Below are positions 37,401 to 50,076 of a stretch of DNA of 64,000 nucleotides, one piece after another (position 1 is the first letter of the stretch; every line of letters begins with the position of its first letter). Source of the DNA: Wuchereria bancrofti (lineage: Eukaryota > Nematoda > Chromadorea > Rhabditida > Onchocercidae); the NCBI GenBank assembly GCA_005281725.1, contig SSBO01000012.1:2710194-2774193 (forward strand), in the 5' to 3' direction. The translations under genes were made by a program, and so were the position numbers. The notes beneath the pieces are model-generated. The model was not told where the DNA came from and searched no databases. It saw only the letters and a program-made list of their open reading frames with translations.

Positions 37401-39911
37401 ATGAAATTTCTGTTATACTGTTTTATCCACCATATAAATTCAGCAGTTGTTCATGCCTTTAAGAGCACACTATTAATTTCAATTCTCTAAGGTAATTAAT
37501 ATTAAAGTAATGGAATCAAATGAACACTATGCTATGTATGAATAACATCGCGTGGTCCTTAGTATGCTGAACACCTGAAATTTTCTCGGGTTTTCAATTG
37601 TAATGGTTTTTTTCTGCTTACTTTCACTACACCGAACACATTTTTCTCCGGAAGATACTCATAGAGAAGATAAATTTGTCACCTCTTAGTGTCACACATT
37701 AATTTAAGTGATCTCTTTCACTGCAAAAGCTTATACTAGATTTTATGAGAAATCTGTGTATATTCTCTTATCAACAACTGATTGAGGATTCTGATCTCTG
37801 ATAGTATCTAAAATGATATGATTAAATAAGGAGGCTGATCAAGCGATAGATTTTTAATTCTTCTGAATAAAATATATTGCAGTTTTCACTGCAGCATTAT
37901 CTTTTTTCCGGTTAATGCTGGTTAATTTTTCAAAATGCTCACCGTTTTACGAGTTTACTTAGTCTTATTCTACTTTTCCATCTTACTTTTCCTTTTCCAA
38001 CTTTTTCATTTTTTACTCACAAACCACTGGTAGAAGCTTAAGACCTGAAGTACTGGCACATCGATATGAAACGTAAATTAGATTGGAAACAAATTTTTAC
38101 AGGTTTAACCCTTCTGTATGTTTCAGTCAGTTACTAATTGGGAGGCATTTCCTTATTAGTGTTTCCAAACCTTTATTATTATGTAGCATACACTTCTAAA
38201 ATCTTCGTTCATTTTTCTTTCTCTATCCTAAAAACCTTCAGGTCACCATCTTCAATTATTGATTTCACCTTTTTCTCACTCGAATTTTTGCCTCCGAACA
38301 AATAGCATTGTGAAGTGAAAAAAATTGACTTGTTTCATTTCTTCGTTTATTCCTCTGAGCCTTTTTCATTTTTTTTTTCAAAATTCCTCACTTTTACTGA
38401 CCTTAATAGAAATGAGATTGGGGGGTTTTATTCCTATTGGTTCAAAGATTTCTCCGAGCCTTTTTTCACTTCCAAAACCTCTCAATTTAGAAAATACACT
38501 TGGTGGATTTTGTTGGTATCAGTTTAAAGAAATACACTAATCTATTACGAGATGATTTTGAACTACGTAGAGTGGATCGTAACAATAAATCTCTATACTC
38601 CTATTGGATATTCTTTACTAAGCTTGTAGGCTGATTTCTTCAATTTACGAAATAAAACATTCTTTCATAAAAGTTGTTTAGAGTTAAGATTTTTAAAAGG
38701 CCCGCTATCTTGAGTTCTGATTTAGTACCAGAGGATGGTCCGAAATACATGGTACTACTATGATCTTTTTTGGCTCCTACTAACACTTAGTGGTTAGCAC
38801 TTCTTAAGCAGATTGTTGCATCATCTCTTATCAGTGGTGTTTTGTTATGACTTTTTAAAAAAGGTTAGAGTCAAACTCCGTCGAAAACTCAGCTGAAGCA
38901 TCGTGCCATCTCTTCGGCAGGCAAGACATACGGTGACGTGAGAATGGGTTATAACAAGAATATTATAATATGCAATAAATAAAATGGACATTACTCTAGA
39001 GAACAATGGACTATTATTACTTGGATTGACACTTCAGATTCGCAACAATGGTTCAGGAAACTTCTCGAATTAAGAACAAAAATTTTCCCCCTAAACACAT
39101 TTCAGAAACACATATCGTCATAGCCTAAACTCTGGTACTCCTGTTTGAGTAAGAAAGTCCTTGATGCGTTACTCAAACAAAATCATATTTGCCTAAAATT
39201 ATTGAGAAGTAGAAGACTTCCTAGACCTAAAGTTAGTTGGAGAAAAAAGAATAGACAAGAGATAAACTCATTCAGGAACTAGTTCTTATTTATCTATAAC
39301 CTGCAGCTTCCTCACCAGTATCTCACCCATTATTACGGGGCGACTTCTAATTTTTAATTGTCTGGCACTGAGATGCTCCATCACTCAGATAGTTTATAAT
39401 GTAAATTCGAATACTGCAGTGAGGGTAAGAGACAACTCATCCACCGTGTTCACTCATGTCGACATTTAGGAAATGCACTCGGTTAAATGATTGAATAACT
39501 GCGGCAGTGTTCATTGGAAGAATTTACAAAATCATTTCCGGTACTACCCAGGATTAAAATGGAAATCCGCGAGCCTTGAAAGCGAGTAACGCACATTTAG
39601 TCTTGTCATCATCCTAGATGTCAAATTATTGATATGGAAAGTTGCATACTTATATCCTAGCAATATTAATACTAGAAATAGTATAATAAATTAATTGCGA
39701 AAGCAATGGTTAGGAACAGCAATAGCACCAAAAAATACCTCGTTGAGCATCGCATAGAATTATTGCGTGCGATACCAATCAGAATAAGAATATTCGAAGC
39801 AAGAGCATAACTGAGCATTATCAGCCATATTGTAACAACGACAATATCATCCCGACGTCGTTCCCAAGTTCTAAAAATTCTACTTCCGTTATTACTCAGT
39901 CTATATATCAT
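31421..39911 (-). CDS. Srx-like seven-transmembrane chemoreceptor (GPCR)
   Basis: Seven exons join in phase to 451 residues plus stop: 39911-39739 (TM1), 36602-36408 (TM2-TM3), 36105-35923 (TM4), 32702-32582 (TM5), 32314-32207 (loop 3), 32116-31961 (TM6-TM7), 31840-31421 (tail). Landmarks: TM3 end MACNRFVSIVYP (N-R-F in place of D-R-Y, as in nematode Srx receptors), LFPCC and WYKYIDVGVN around TM4-TM5, IIIYKVR after TM5, and NPTVYLLFN (NPxxY) in TM7. Residues 313-451 form an intracellular tail rich in Thr, Ser, Asn and Ala. Srx proteins are mostly chemosensory receptors at sensory-neuron cilia; the ligand is unknown. The start is the Met 24 residues before TM1; the frame is open further upstream (to about 40046), so an earlier start or upstream exon is possible. 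Introns 1 and 3 exceed 3 kb. Rhodopsin-type neuropeptide receptor is the main alternative. Confidence 0.85.
34411..34702. repeat. 29-bp direct repeat in a chemoreceptor intron
   Basis: Copies at 34411-34439 and 34674-34702 are identical, starting TGACATGCATCAAATATTTT. They lie in the 3.2-kb intron between the TM4 and TM5 exons. No other structure links them. Confidence 0.85.
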
Positions 39912-42900
39912 ACTGATTTCTAGGAGTTTGCTTTTTTCGATGTCCGAATTAGTAGCTACATATTTCTTTCCAATGTGATTTGGTCTGTTCTCTAGTTTCC
40001 GTTTGTGCACAGGTTTTTTTTTCACAAATAGTTGTCTTCCCTTCAAACACTTTTTTGTTCCGAAAAAACCGAAGCAAAAGTGCTCACCTTATTTTCTCAG
40101 TTTATCATTATATATCACATTTCCCGTAAAAAAAATCAAACTTATGTTTAATTTTGTGTAAATGAAGTTGAAATTCACCGAATACTCACATTGTACTCGA
40201 AGACAAAGCGATGTCTTCAACAGAATAACAATAACATATTCAATCATTTCCTATCTCTTTCCCTAAATCCAGGAATTTACGTATCGAATTATCCAAATGC
40301 CTTCTTTTTTACTATTCGGTGGACAAGAAAATACTGGAAAAAGAATAGCAAAAGTAGCTTTCGCCAAAAAAACTTTACTTCTTAGTTCCTTCGTTTCTTC
40401 CGGAACAAAGAAAGACTACCTTATTTCTGTTCCTTTTTATTGGATTAAACTAATCCCAAATAGATTAAAACTTGCCTTTCGTTGCCTGAAAACTGGCTCT
40501 TAGTAGTGAACTCGGTAAATGCGGAAGACTGTGTCATAATACTTTGTAAGGAAATGATTACTTATTTCTGGATGAACTGAAATTCCAAGGGGTAAAATGA
40601 CAAACAAAAAAGGATTTTAATATAAGCAGACGGAAAGTGTAGAAAACCAAGCGTATTTAAAATAAATACAAAATATGTTCGTATGCGACACACTCATGCA
40701 CGCGTCGCAATTTGTTCTTCTGCATTAATTTCCACTTCAAAGATCTCAAGAACCATTTAAGGAGTATAATGAGATAGATATGTTGATACATAAGTGAACA
40801 GTTAGGTATGAAATATATTTTCTTTCGCAATCCAACATTTCTGAATCATAGTGCGGAAAAGGTTTCACAGATACAAAAACTCAAAAAAATGAATGAAATC
40901 GTTATATATAAATGTATAATGAAATAGATAAAATAGAGTACATTAATGAATAGTTTTTGGATCATATTTATTCTGTTTAAAGAAAGCATTTTGATTCCTT
41001 TGTTACCAATCATTTTGTCCTGCATATTAAAACATTTCAAGTGATTAAATATTTCAAAGTGGAACTCTTTACTAAATTTTTTGATAAAACATCACACCAA
41101 AATTCAACACCCTTTTCAAGCAATTCAAGATCATTTAATAAAATATATCTAATAACTAAATAAATTAGCAAATTGTATTTGCTCAACAGGTGCTCCTTTA
41201 ACTATTAAGATTTATCATTATTATTCTTTTATAAAAAAATATTGGCAAATGTTAGATGATCCGAAAAAGGAATGTGTTGAGGCAACAGATGCAAGAATGA
41301 CAAACGACGCACGCGGTAGTGGTATAACTTCATATCATATAATCTTTCTCACGTCACTAATTAAAAATATGTTAGGTTAAATAAACCTTTTAAATTCTCA
41401 GCTCAGTTTGTTACAAGTACTACGAGTCAGCTATTCATTGTACTATTCTAAACATCATTCACTACATTATTTGAATGTTTTTAACATGAGTCTTCAGCAA
41501 AAGTTTAAGCACTTGTTCTTGCTGAAATCCTTATTCGAAGCTGCTCTTAAATAAACAAATAGTTTATTTATCACATTTCGAAGTTCTCGCTTTTTACAAA
41601 TTCATCGAAAACGTACATAATTGCCAAAACCTTCGTACTTAAGGTATGTTAAATTATTTCTGCTTGAAATGAGTACGTGAAATTAAATGACCTAGCCTAT
41701 ATGATTTGTATGCAAAAACGATTATAAATTCACGGACTTTAGTATCAAGAATAAGCGATTGTAGAATTCTGTAAAATGACGACAAATTATTTGTTAAAGC
41801 TAAAATAAAGGAAATTTATTGTTTCGACGAAGTGAATTGATGATTGTAATGAAGAAATTTTAAAAATTAAAGAAAAAAAAGAATAGGAGGAGACACATTT
41901 CCAATCATAAATATCTTTTGAAATTGATTAAAAAAGGACACACAAGCTGATGCAGAAATTTCAAAGAAATACGAAATGTCAAGATGGTTTCATCTTTGAA
42001 GTTAAATTAAGAACTTATCCAAGTCTTTTTTAAGCACAGTGGCGTTGATGAACTTTCGCTTTACATACAAACATTATATGTTTGAAGAGGAAAATATGGC
42101 TTAGGAAGGTGAATACTTGTCACAGTGGTTTCATAACTAAAGCTATGCTTATTTGGAGATTAAAATTCAAAAAAAATGACAAAATAGGTGCGCATTGAAA
42201 GAAGAATTTTTTAGAGCAGGACAAAGATGTTGGCATATTATAGTGCTTATACAGCAATTTTAAAACAAACAATTTTTAAATAAACCCTTACGTTTCAAAA
42301 TCCAGTCACACAGAACACATTTACATTTAACCACTGAATCAAGTTTCTTATTTAAGGTAGTAACATTTCTGAGTATTTTGACAAATTAATTATTGAGATT
42401 AAAAGTGCATGTCGGTTTAAACATGACTAATGAAAAAAGTATTTAGTAAACATATTTCATATTAAGGTTTTTTTCACCGTTTAAAATCTTCCCAAAAGAG
42501 AAATAAAGGAAAAGATGAGTATACCTATGTAACATTCTATTCAGAAACAAGATATTGGAATTGGTGAGAATTAAGGAAGAATGAAACTTTGGTTAAATGT
42601 ACTTATCCTGTATCACCAGAAAAAAGGCGAAACAGTATTAGTTAGAGAATGGAGTTCATTTAATACTGTTTAACACTCAGATTTGTCATTCTGGTCAATG
42701 CAACTGTTTATATTTTGTTTACCCATCAGTATATTTCATTTATACTCAAACTGTGGTCGAATTAGAATTGTATATATGAGAATAAATGAGTAGCAGTTGA
42801 TTATAGAGCATCGTTGAGGAAAACTTAGCATTAGACTTGTTGCTTCATCCATCCGATCAACTAGCCGTATTTGGAAATGTTGACAATGAACACTGAAGTA

Positions 42901-45900
42901 TGTAACATTATCAATATCTCATCTCAGTTTCAACGGTAATTGTTTTCCTGACATCTCTGCTATTCCCAATACTTCCATCTTGTTGTTATTCAGAAAAAGC
43001 CCTAAAGCGTAATTAGATGCTAAAATGTAGTAACTCTTACCTTATTGTTCTACATCCTGTGGACGGATATTAAAAATGATTTACTTCAGTGAATGAGAAA
43101 CCAAATATATAAATAACTAGGAAGGATTCGTGCATCTAATTGGAATGTTAAGAATTTTTTGAAAAAGGAAAAAATCTTCATCCAATTATAAGCAGTAACT
43201 GAAATATCTAAAGCGAAAAAAGAGAAAAGTAAACGCAAATCTAAATTGGTATGTTAATTTCTAAGAACTAAACTATACCTTTTATTTGGTATTTCTCTAA
43301 TTATCAAAATTGCTTTATACCTATTTTTTAATGTCTGTCCTCTAGAAAAATTTTCTTCATTCATCGTTCAGGTGAAGATTCTATTGGGACTTGAACAACG
43401 AAACTTACCCCTAATGTTTGAGTCTCTGACTTATATAATTAATAATAATAGAAGCTTTATTTTGGCTGCTTCTATTGTTTGATTATTATCAGACCTCGAA
43501 CAATTCCATAACAAATATAAAACCAAAGGTTAAAACAAATGTATAAATGATGGAATAATCAATATTCAACAAGTATTTACTTACAAATATCTGTATAAAA
43601 CAATCAAGATATTTTTATTTCGACAAAATTTCATTTAAATTTAACTACAGTCATCGATATTTTACTTAAAACTTTGAATTTTATTTACATATAGAAAATA
43701 TGAACTTTAGTGTGAAATTTACGTAGTTACAAAAAATTTAACAGAAGTTCATATTTTCGTTCGAGAATGTGTAAGCATGGATTGCTCATGAGGGATTGTT
43801 AGAGTTGTAGTCAAGCAGCTCCCCAAAGTAAGAGAATGTGAATTAGATATAAACCTAAGATATAAAAGAATATAGCTGGATAAAGTAATTAGTATTTGTA
43901 ACAAAATTTAAACATCGCGTTTAATTAAAAATATGTGTATTAGAACAACAGTAAATGAGAAAAGAAAATACTTTTGAACAATTGCCAACAGCTAATCTCA
44001 CATTCATATTACTTGCATTTTACTTACTAGTGAGCGAGAATAATCATGCTTGCGTAGTGTAACGCCAAGCTTGATTTATCATCTTTCTTTATGCTTCAAG
44101 CACTTTCCAAAAGCTTAGCAGAAAAGCGAGTCAAAGACCGACATCTCTTATTTTCTTCATATTTGCTACAAGGATCGACGAATCTTTCAAAATTGATCTC
44201 TCACAATTTTTGAATCGCTGATATGGCAGATTCAAAATTGTTCATAAAGATATCTATAATCTTCTGTTGCATCTGTCGTTTAATTTGAAGGGAAGGAATT
44301 ACATTTTGCAACTTGAATTTTAAAATATAACCGAATCACATTACTTGATGTTGGAATGTTAAATATTCGCAGTGTATGAAAATTCTAAATTTATATTAAC
44401 AGTAATTTTAAGTGTATTGTGGCGTTAAAAATTCCGTGCGCTATTTCTAATTAAAACATAAAATGTTGTAAAAGTTAAACTAAACGACATTATTCAAAAT
44501 TGTCGAATCTTGCCATTTAATCCTAAATATAAGTTAAAAGATTTTCTAAAGAAATATGCTAATAAGAAATTGATAAGCTTATGCTATTGAACTTCAAATA
44601 CCATTAATTTACAGATAGCGGATAAAATAAAAAATTTAGGGTTATTGAAGTCTTTTTTATTTTATACTTTTCCAGACTTCAGACCTCAAAATTCAGCATG
44701 AAATTTTTTTTAATGAAATTTTTTTTAGAGTAGAATTTTTAAAAAATGGAATTTCTTCCAAAATTTTCTAACAAATCCAAAGACGAAAATTTTGGAACAA
44801 TTAAGCTTCTGATAAGAAAAGTATGTATTAATGAATTAAATATGAATTATATTAATGAGTTAATCATGTCCCTTCTCCCCTTATCATTCTATCATTTTCG
44901 TCCTTCTTTACCCGTAAATTGTTTTCAAAATAATTAAAACTAGTATCATATAAACATTACATTATTAACACAAAATACTTTACTAATATCGCTCAAAAAA
45001 CCTGGAAACTTGAAAGCATCAGTATGATGATAGTGGCAGATAGCAGCGAAAAATGTTCTTTATTTGGATTACATTCTTTCTACTCTTTTTTTAGAACTGA
45101 TCATTATGGTCAGTCTTTTTCTTTAGCATTATCATTTCAGCAATAACTGAAAGAAAAGTTTTGTTTGTCTTATGCAAAATTCCAATTCATCCATTTACAA
45201 AACTCAGCAATCAGCTTTCACTGTAACTGAATTTATGACGATATTTACCAAATGATTTCATAATACTTCGATTTCAATTAACGGATGGATTACATGCCTA
45301 ATATTCAGCTCAAATAATAATTCATAATAATAATAACAATAACAAAATCAAAAATTACTACTGGCTAAAAATTGAAAAAGATATACATAGCCACTATGAC
45401 ATGACAACTAAGTGCAAATAATAAGTGTTAACGAATAATTAAAATTTTAGTAAACTGACAAGTCCATAAAGATCAAATATATGTTACATTACCTATTTTG
45501 TGTGATGAAAAAATTTTGTAGATGATTGAAGGCTTATTTATAGTTGATAAGAACTTTAAACTGATGGAAATTAATTAAATAAATTTTACTACTGAAAGGA
45601 AAAGAATCCGTTTAGGAAGATATGAACAAATAACTTAGCAGCAATGGAAAGAGTTATTGATTTTTCAGTAGTAGTTCAAGAATGATGTTCAGTTGAAGCA
45701 TAAACATTCAGTGATAACAGAAAAATGATTTGATAACTCTTGCTATAAATTTTCATCAGCAGCATGAATTTTTTTAATTGTAGTGCATACAAATAATTGT
45801 ACAGTAATACTTAATTGTGCAAATGTGAAAAAGTACTTATAGTAAAACTTTTCGAAAACAAACTTTTAGGTTTTAAAGTATAGTTCTTCTTAATTTAAAT

Positions 45901-48900
45901 GAATCACGATCCAAACTGTGAAGCCAAATCCAATCGAGCAAAATGCTTTAAAAAAATCAACGAACTATAGCTTTTCACACAAGAATGTTGACCGATGATT
46001 TTGACAATTTTCCAGGAATTTCAATTCCTAGTTATTGAGCGAATAAAATATTCTTTTTATAACATTAGATTTTACTACCAGATATTTACATAAAAAGGTT
46101 TGAATTATTGAGACAATTTGTAAACGCTAATATTAGTGAATAACTGGAAGAGAATTAATGGTTGGAAGGAATATTTTTTATGTTTTTTTTAAATATCATA
46201 GATCAAATTTCATCTTCGGTACCTCAGCAATCCCAAATATTTATTGTCCTCTATATAACTTTTACACCGAAGTTCAAACTAATCGATTTAAAACTTGATT
46301 AAAAGCTTTTGTATAAAATTTTAAATTAAAATAAATTAATATTGACTTATTCAAAATTTTTTTAAATTCCAGAACATAAATATATTGTTACTGGAACAAG
46401 CGCATAAAGCAAAAGATATAATCAAGCATCAACTGTGCTTTCAAAGTTAAAAACCTTTCCACTCATTTTCATGATGAGAAGTGACAAACAATAATTAAAT
46501 AGCTATGAATTTGATTTTTTTTAATAAGACTACCAGAATATTCACTATTCAAGGGAGTTCGGAATCTAAATGTAATGAAAAGCTATAAAATTTATTGCTT
46601 TGGGGAGAATCGCACCGTAAATATTTAAATAGCAGAATATGATTGGTCGCTAAATCATTTATGAAAAAGCAAACAGCAGCAGCGGCATAACTAAGACCAA
46701 ATTTCAACAGAACTTTTTTTTTTTTCAATCACATTTAAACTTCAAATATCTTCAAGTAGAAATTCCGGTGGAATCTTGTAAAAATAAATTTTTAATAAAC
46801 ATATAAATTTAAAAAGCAGTAAATGCTGAATTGAACTAAAGCAAAGTTTTGTGATAACATATAACATAACAAAAAGATATAATATTTTTTACATCTTAAT
46901 TTTCGTCATTGAATTTACATACAAAAAATGTCATACTTTCTTGATATCATTTTAAGTGCTAGAAAACAAAATGAAGGGATAGAAGTATTTGGAAAATTGC
47001 TGAACTATTGACCTGCATGTGAAACATTTGAATCTTTAAATTTAAGAAACAAAGAAATTCCAAGCTAGCACAAAAGATTACAGATTTAGTTTAAACAAAA
47101 TCCTAGATTCTATTGACTTCCTTTTTTCATGAATATGTAATTTCGAGGACGAAACCTTAAAGAGACTCTATTATTCAATGAGAATAATGCAGGAATTGTT
47201 TTCTTTCTTTCTAAAATATTGAAGAACTATTTTAGTTTTAGAATTATACTTTTTAATGATTTACTTCGACAAGAATTACATGTATCTTAAAAACAAACCT
47301 TTTTCACTATACTTTTCAATAATGACTAGATACGAGATATCACTCTCCTGAAGCACATGCTTTTTTGAGAACTTGTTTTCACCAAAATTGTTTTTACATT
47401 TAGAACCAAAAATGTGATTTATTAAAAAAAGCTGCAATGCATAATTATCATTTTGCACGATCAAAGAAGCATGCAAAAAAGCAACGAATAAATTTCCCAA
47501 GTGTAAGTGTTAACTGTGAATTGACTTGTTTGGCATGCAATCTGAAATCCTAGAAGTGAATGAAATTTTATAATCTCAAATAAATTGTCTAAATTTATTT
47601 CTGCTTTAATAGCAACTTTCATGATATAATTTCATAGTGTTACTGCTTAAAAATAGAATAATACTTAACTAGTAAGAAAGCCAATTTAATCTTGCTTCCC
47701 ACATTTTAATGGAAAAAAAAAACCTGTGAAAAAAAGTGGTGCTATTCCTCAGTGAATTAAATTATATTCAATTTACTGTTCAATAATTTTGTTATCATTT
47801 TGTTTCGGATTTATGCGCCATCAGATTTAGCTATTCGCCTCAAATTACAAATTCTACCTTTTTTTATTAATTTTATCAATTATTATTGCAGGCGAATCAT
47901 AAAATATTTCACGCAGTTATTTTACAAATTAGTTTCAAGACTTACATCGACTGAGAAAAAATGATAGAAATATCAATGACTACAAAAAAAGAATACAGGA
48001 CAAATTTGATGGCAAATTTTAGATTGAATTCTAGATTGATTTTCTGTTAAGAAAAATTTTCATTTCTGAAATAAATAGTTAATTTCACTATTTATGATTT
48101 AAGTCTAATGAAATTCAGTAGTCGTTGGTTTCGGTGTAAATCAAATTCTCGATTTTTACGCCAACGACTGTGGTTGAAATCCAGTCTTTAGCAAAAAAAT
48201 TGCAGGTGGTGTGTGACCCGATTTGACAATGATTGGTTTGGAATAAAATATGGCACACACTATTATCAATCAAAAAAATCTGGTTGCATGTTACTCACAG
48301 GAAAGAAAAACTAGATGAAGAAAAAAACGAAAAAAGAGTGTGAAAAAGGCAAAGAATTTAAAATATTTAGGCAAATGTAAATATTGAAGTGATTTTGATC
48401 TTACTTAATCTTACAAAAAAAAAACTTTTACAGCCGAAATCTTAATTTAAAAATAAATCAACTTGAATAATTCTTTAACCATGTCACATTTCTGTGAAAA
48501 CCTTATGAGTACAATTAAGATTAGCGTGGCTGCCAGTTATCTTGAAGTTCTTGGTTTGTGTTTGCTTTCATTTCACTAATGAACAGATGGGATTGAAAGA
48601 AGGCTAAGATGGCAGGTGGTGGCCTGAGTGGATTTTTTACCTGAAACTGATTACACCTGCTTCTTCTCTCTTATGACTAATGCCCACACGAAAGATTGCA
48701 ATTATGCAATGTCACAAACTGTGATCTTTCATCAGTACTAATATGGTCATATTTCTTTTCTCGAAAAAAAACGCAACAAAATAATTTATTATTATAAATT
48801 AAACCTTATGAATGAGCAACTAAAATGGATATTTCAATATAAGCAGCATAGTTTCATTGACATTGAAACAATTGAGACACATTAGTCACAGTAATTTTGA

Positions 48901-49869
48901 ATTACTTTAAGATTTTTCACTTATTAATATGGAGGAAAGATTGGTAAATTCAAAAACTCATGGACCACAATATGAGGAATGCTTACTTCATATCTGTTAA
49001 TTAGGTTATTTTGAGAATAAAGGAAAGAAAATAAACGTTGAAGTGATGTATAGTGATATGAATGTGGTAAATGATCAATTTTTTGGTTATGAACGAGGAT
49101 AGTATATGGGTATAATAATGCTGCAAATTCAACCACTTTGCACAAATTTAAACAGTTATTTTCTACGAATTCAATTAATTGAAGTGTTGCTTATTTAAAT
49201 TTCGAATTTAAAAAAAAATTGTGTTTAAGCACATAAATTAAATGCTGTTAAAGTTTCCTTTGAGAACCTCCAGAAAGTCGTTAATGATAGTATCTCTGGT
49301 ATCCATAAGTAGTTTGTATGTGTACATTTCCGGTAAGATAAAAAAAAATCCAGTATTTCGAGGTTTTACTATAACTGTAGGAAAAAATAAGGTTGTTATG
49401 ATATTCCCTCCTTTTTCTTTAAGGGACGAATATCTGTTTATTTAATTGTTTCCTACTTTAATTTATTCTTACGTCTATTCTCGTCGTTCTCGTTGTACTC
49501 TCAGTAGAACTGGACGAACTGATTGTTTTCCGCACCTCAAACTTGGGTAATTAAACCTTTATTTAGCATAAAACAAATCAACATCATAATAGCGCATTAT
49601 ACATATCGCACGGATGCTACACAGTTATAAAACGCTAAACATTACCAGAGAGCTGAAACCGCAACCACACTATAAATGTACAATTGTAAAAAATGATTAA
49701 CTGCAATTAAGAGCTGGTGTTGGAGTTAATTGAGACTGAAGATCAAAAAATGTGAAATTGAGAAGAAAGGAGATTTGTTTAAGCATAGATATCTTGTTAC
49801 AATAGCCTATTACATGCATTTAATTGTCATGTATTTTATACAATATAATGTGTGTAAAGCGAGGTTAAT
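39912..49869. other. Ten kb of gene-poor AT-rich DNA
   Basis: Open frames are short (at most 74 codons), Asn/Lys/Ile/Phe-rich and not connected by plausible splice sites. No RNA gene or recognisable mobile element was found. The part next to 39912 should hold the chemoreceptor promoter. A hairpin at 48116-48170 is listed separately. Confidence 0.55.
48116..48170. repeat. Imperfect hairpin, possibly a small-RNA precursor
   Basis: Left arm AGTCGTTGG..GGTGTAAATC (48120-48142) pairs with right arm GATTTTTACGCCAACGACT (48151-48169) around an 8-base loop, with a small internal bulge. Size and shape are compatible with a short pre-miRNA-like foldback, and its G+C is above the surroundings. No known miRNA seed was recognised. 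Confidence 0.4.
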
Positions 49870-50076
49870 TTATGAACAAAGAGATTCTTGGCTGCTTCTC
49901 CTCGCTTTCCAGCTACATCGTTTGTAACAAAGGGTTATCCGTTTATCAGTTAAAATCCTGTGCACGCGTCGTCCTGTAGCTGTCCTAAGACCACTGTCCC
50001 CCAATTCGTCGATCCGTTGTAACATCCATAAAGAGAAATTGCCCCTGCTATACCGCTTAAAATGACTCTTTGACAT
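49870..50076 (-). CDS. Small basic ORF in a GC-richer island, uncertain
   Basis: 68 codons from ATG (50076) to stop, product rich in Arg, Ser and Lys (begins MSKSHFKRYSRGNFSLWMLQ). It lies in a patch (about 49860-50220) of higher G+C than the flanking 20 kb, with CpG steps on its 5' side, the look of a promoter plus first exon. No family was recognised. A second minus-strand frame through the same bases (ILSGIAGAISLYGCYNG) is equally plausible. Confidence 0.3.
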   Translation of the reverse strand: MSKSHFKRYSRGNFSLWMLQRIDELGDSGLRTATGRRVHRILTDKRITLCYKRCSWKARRSSQESLCS

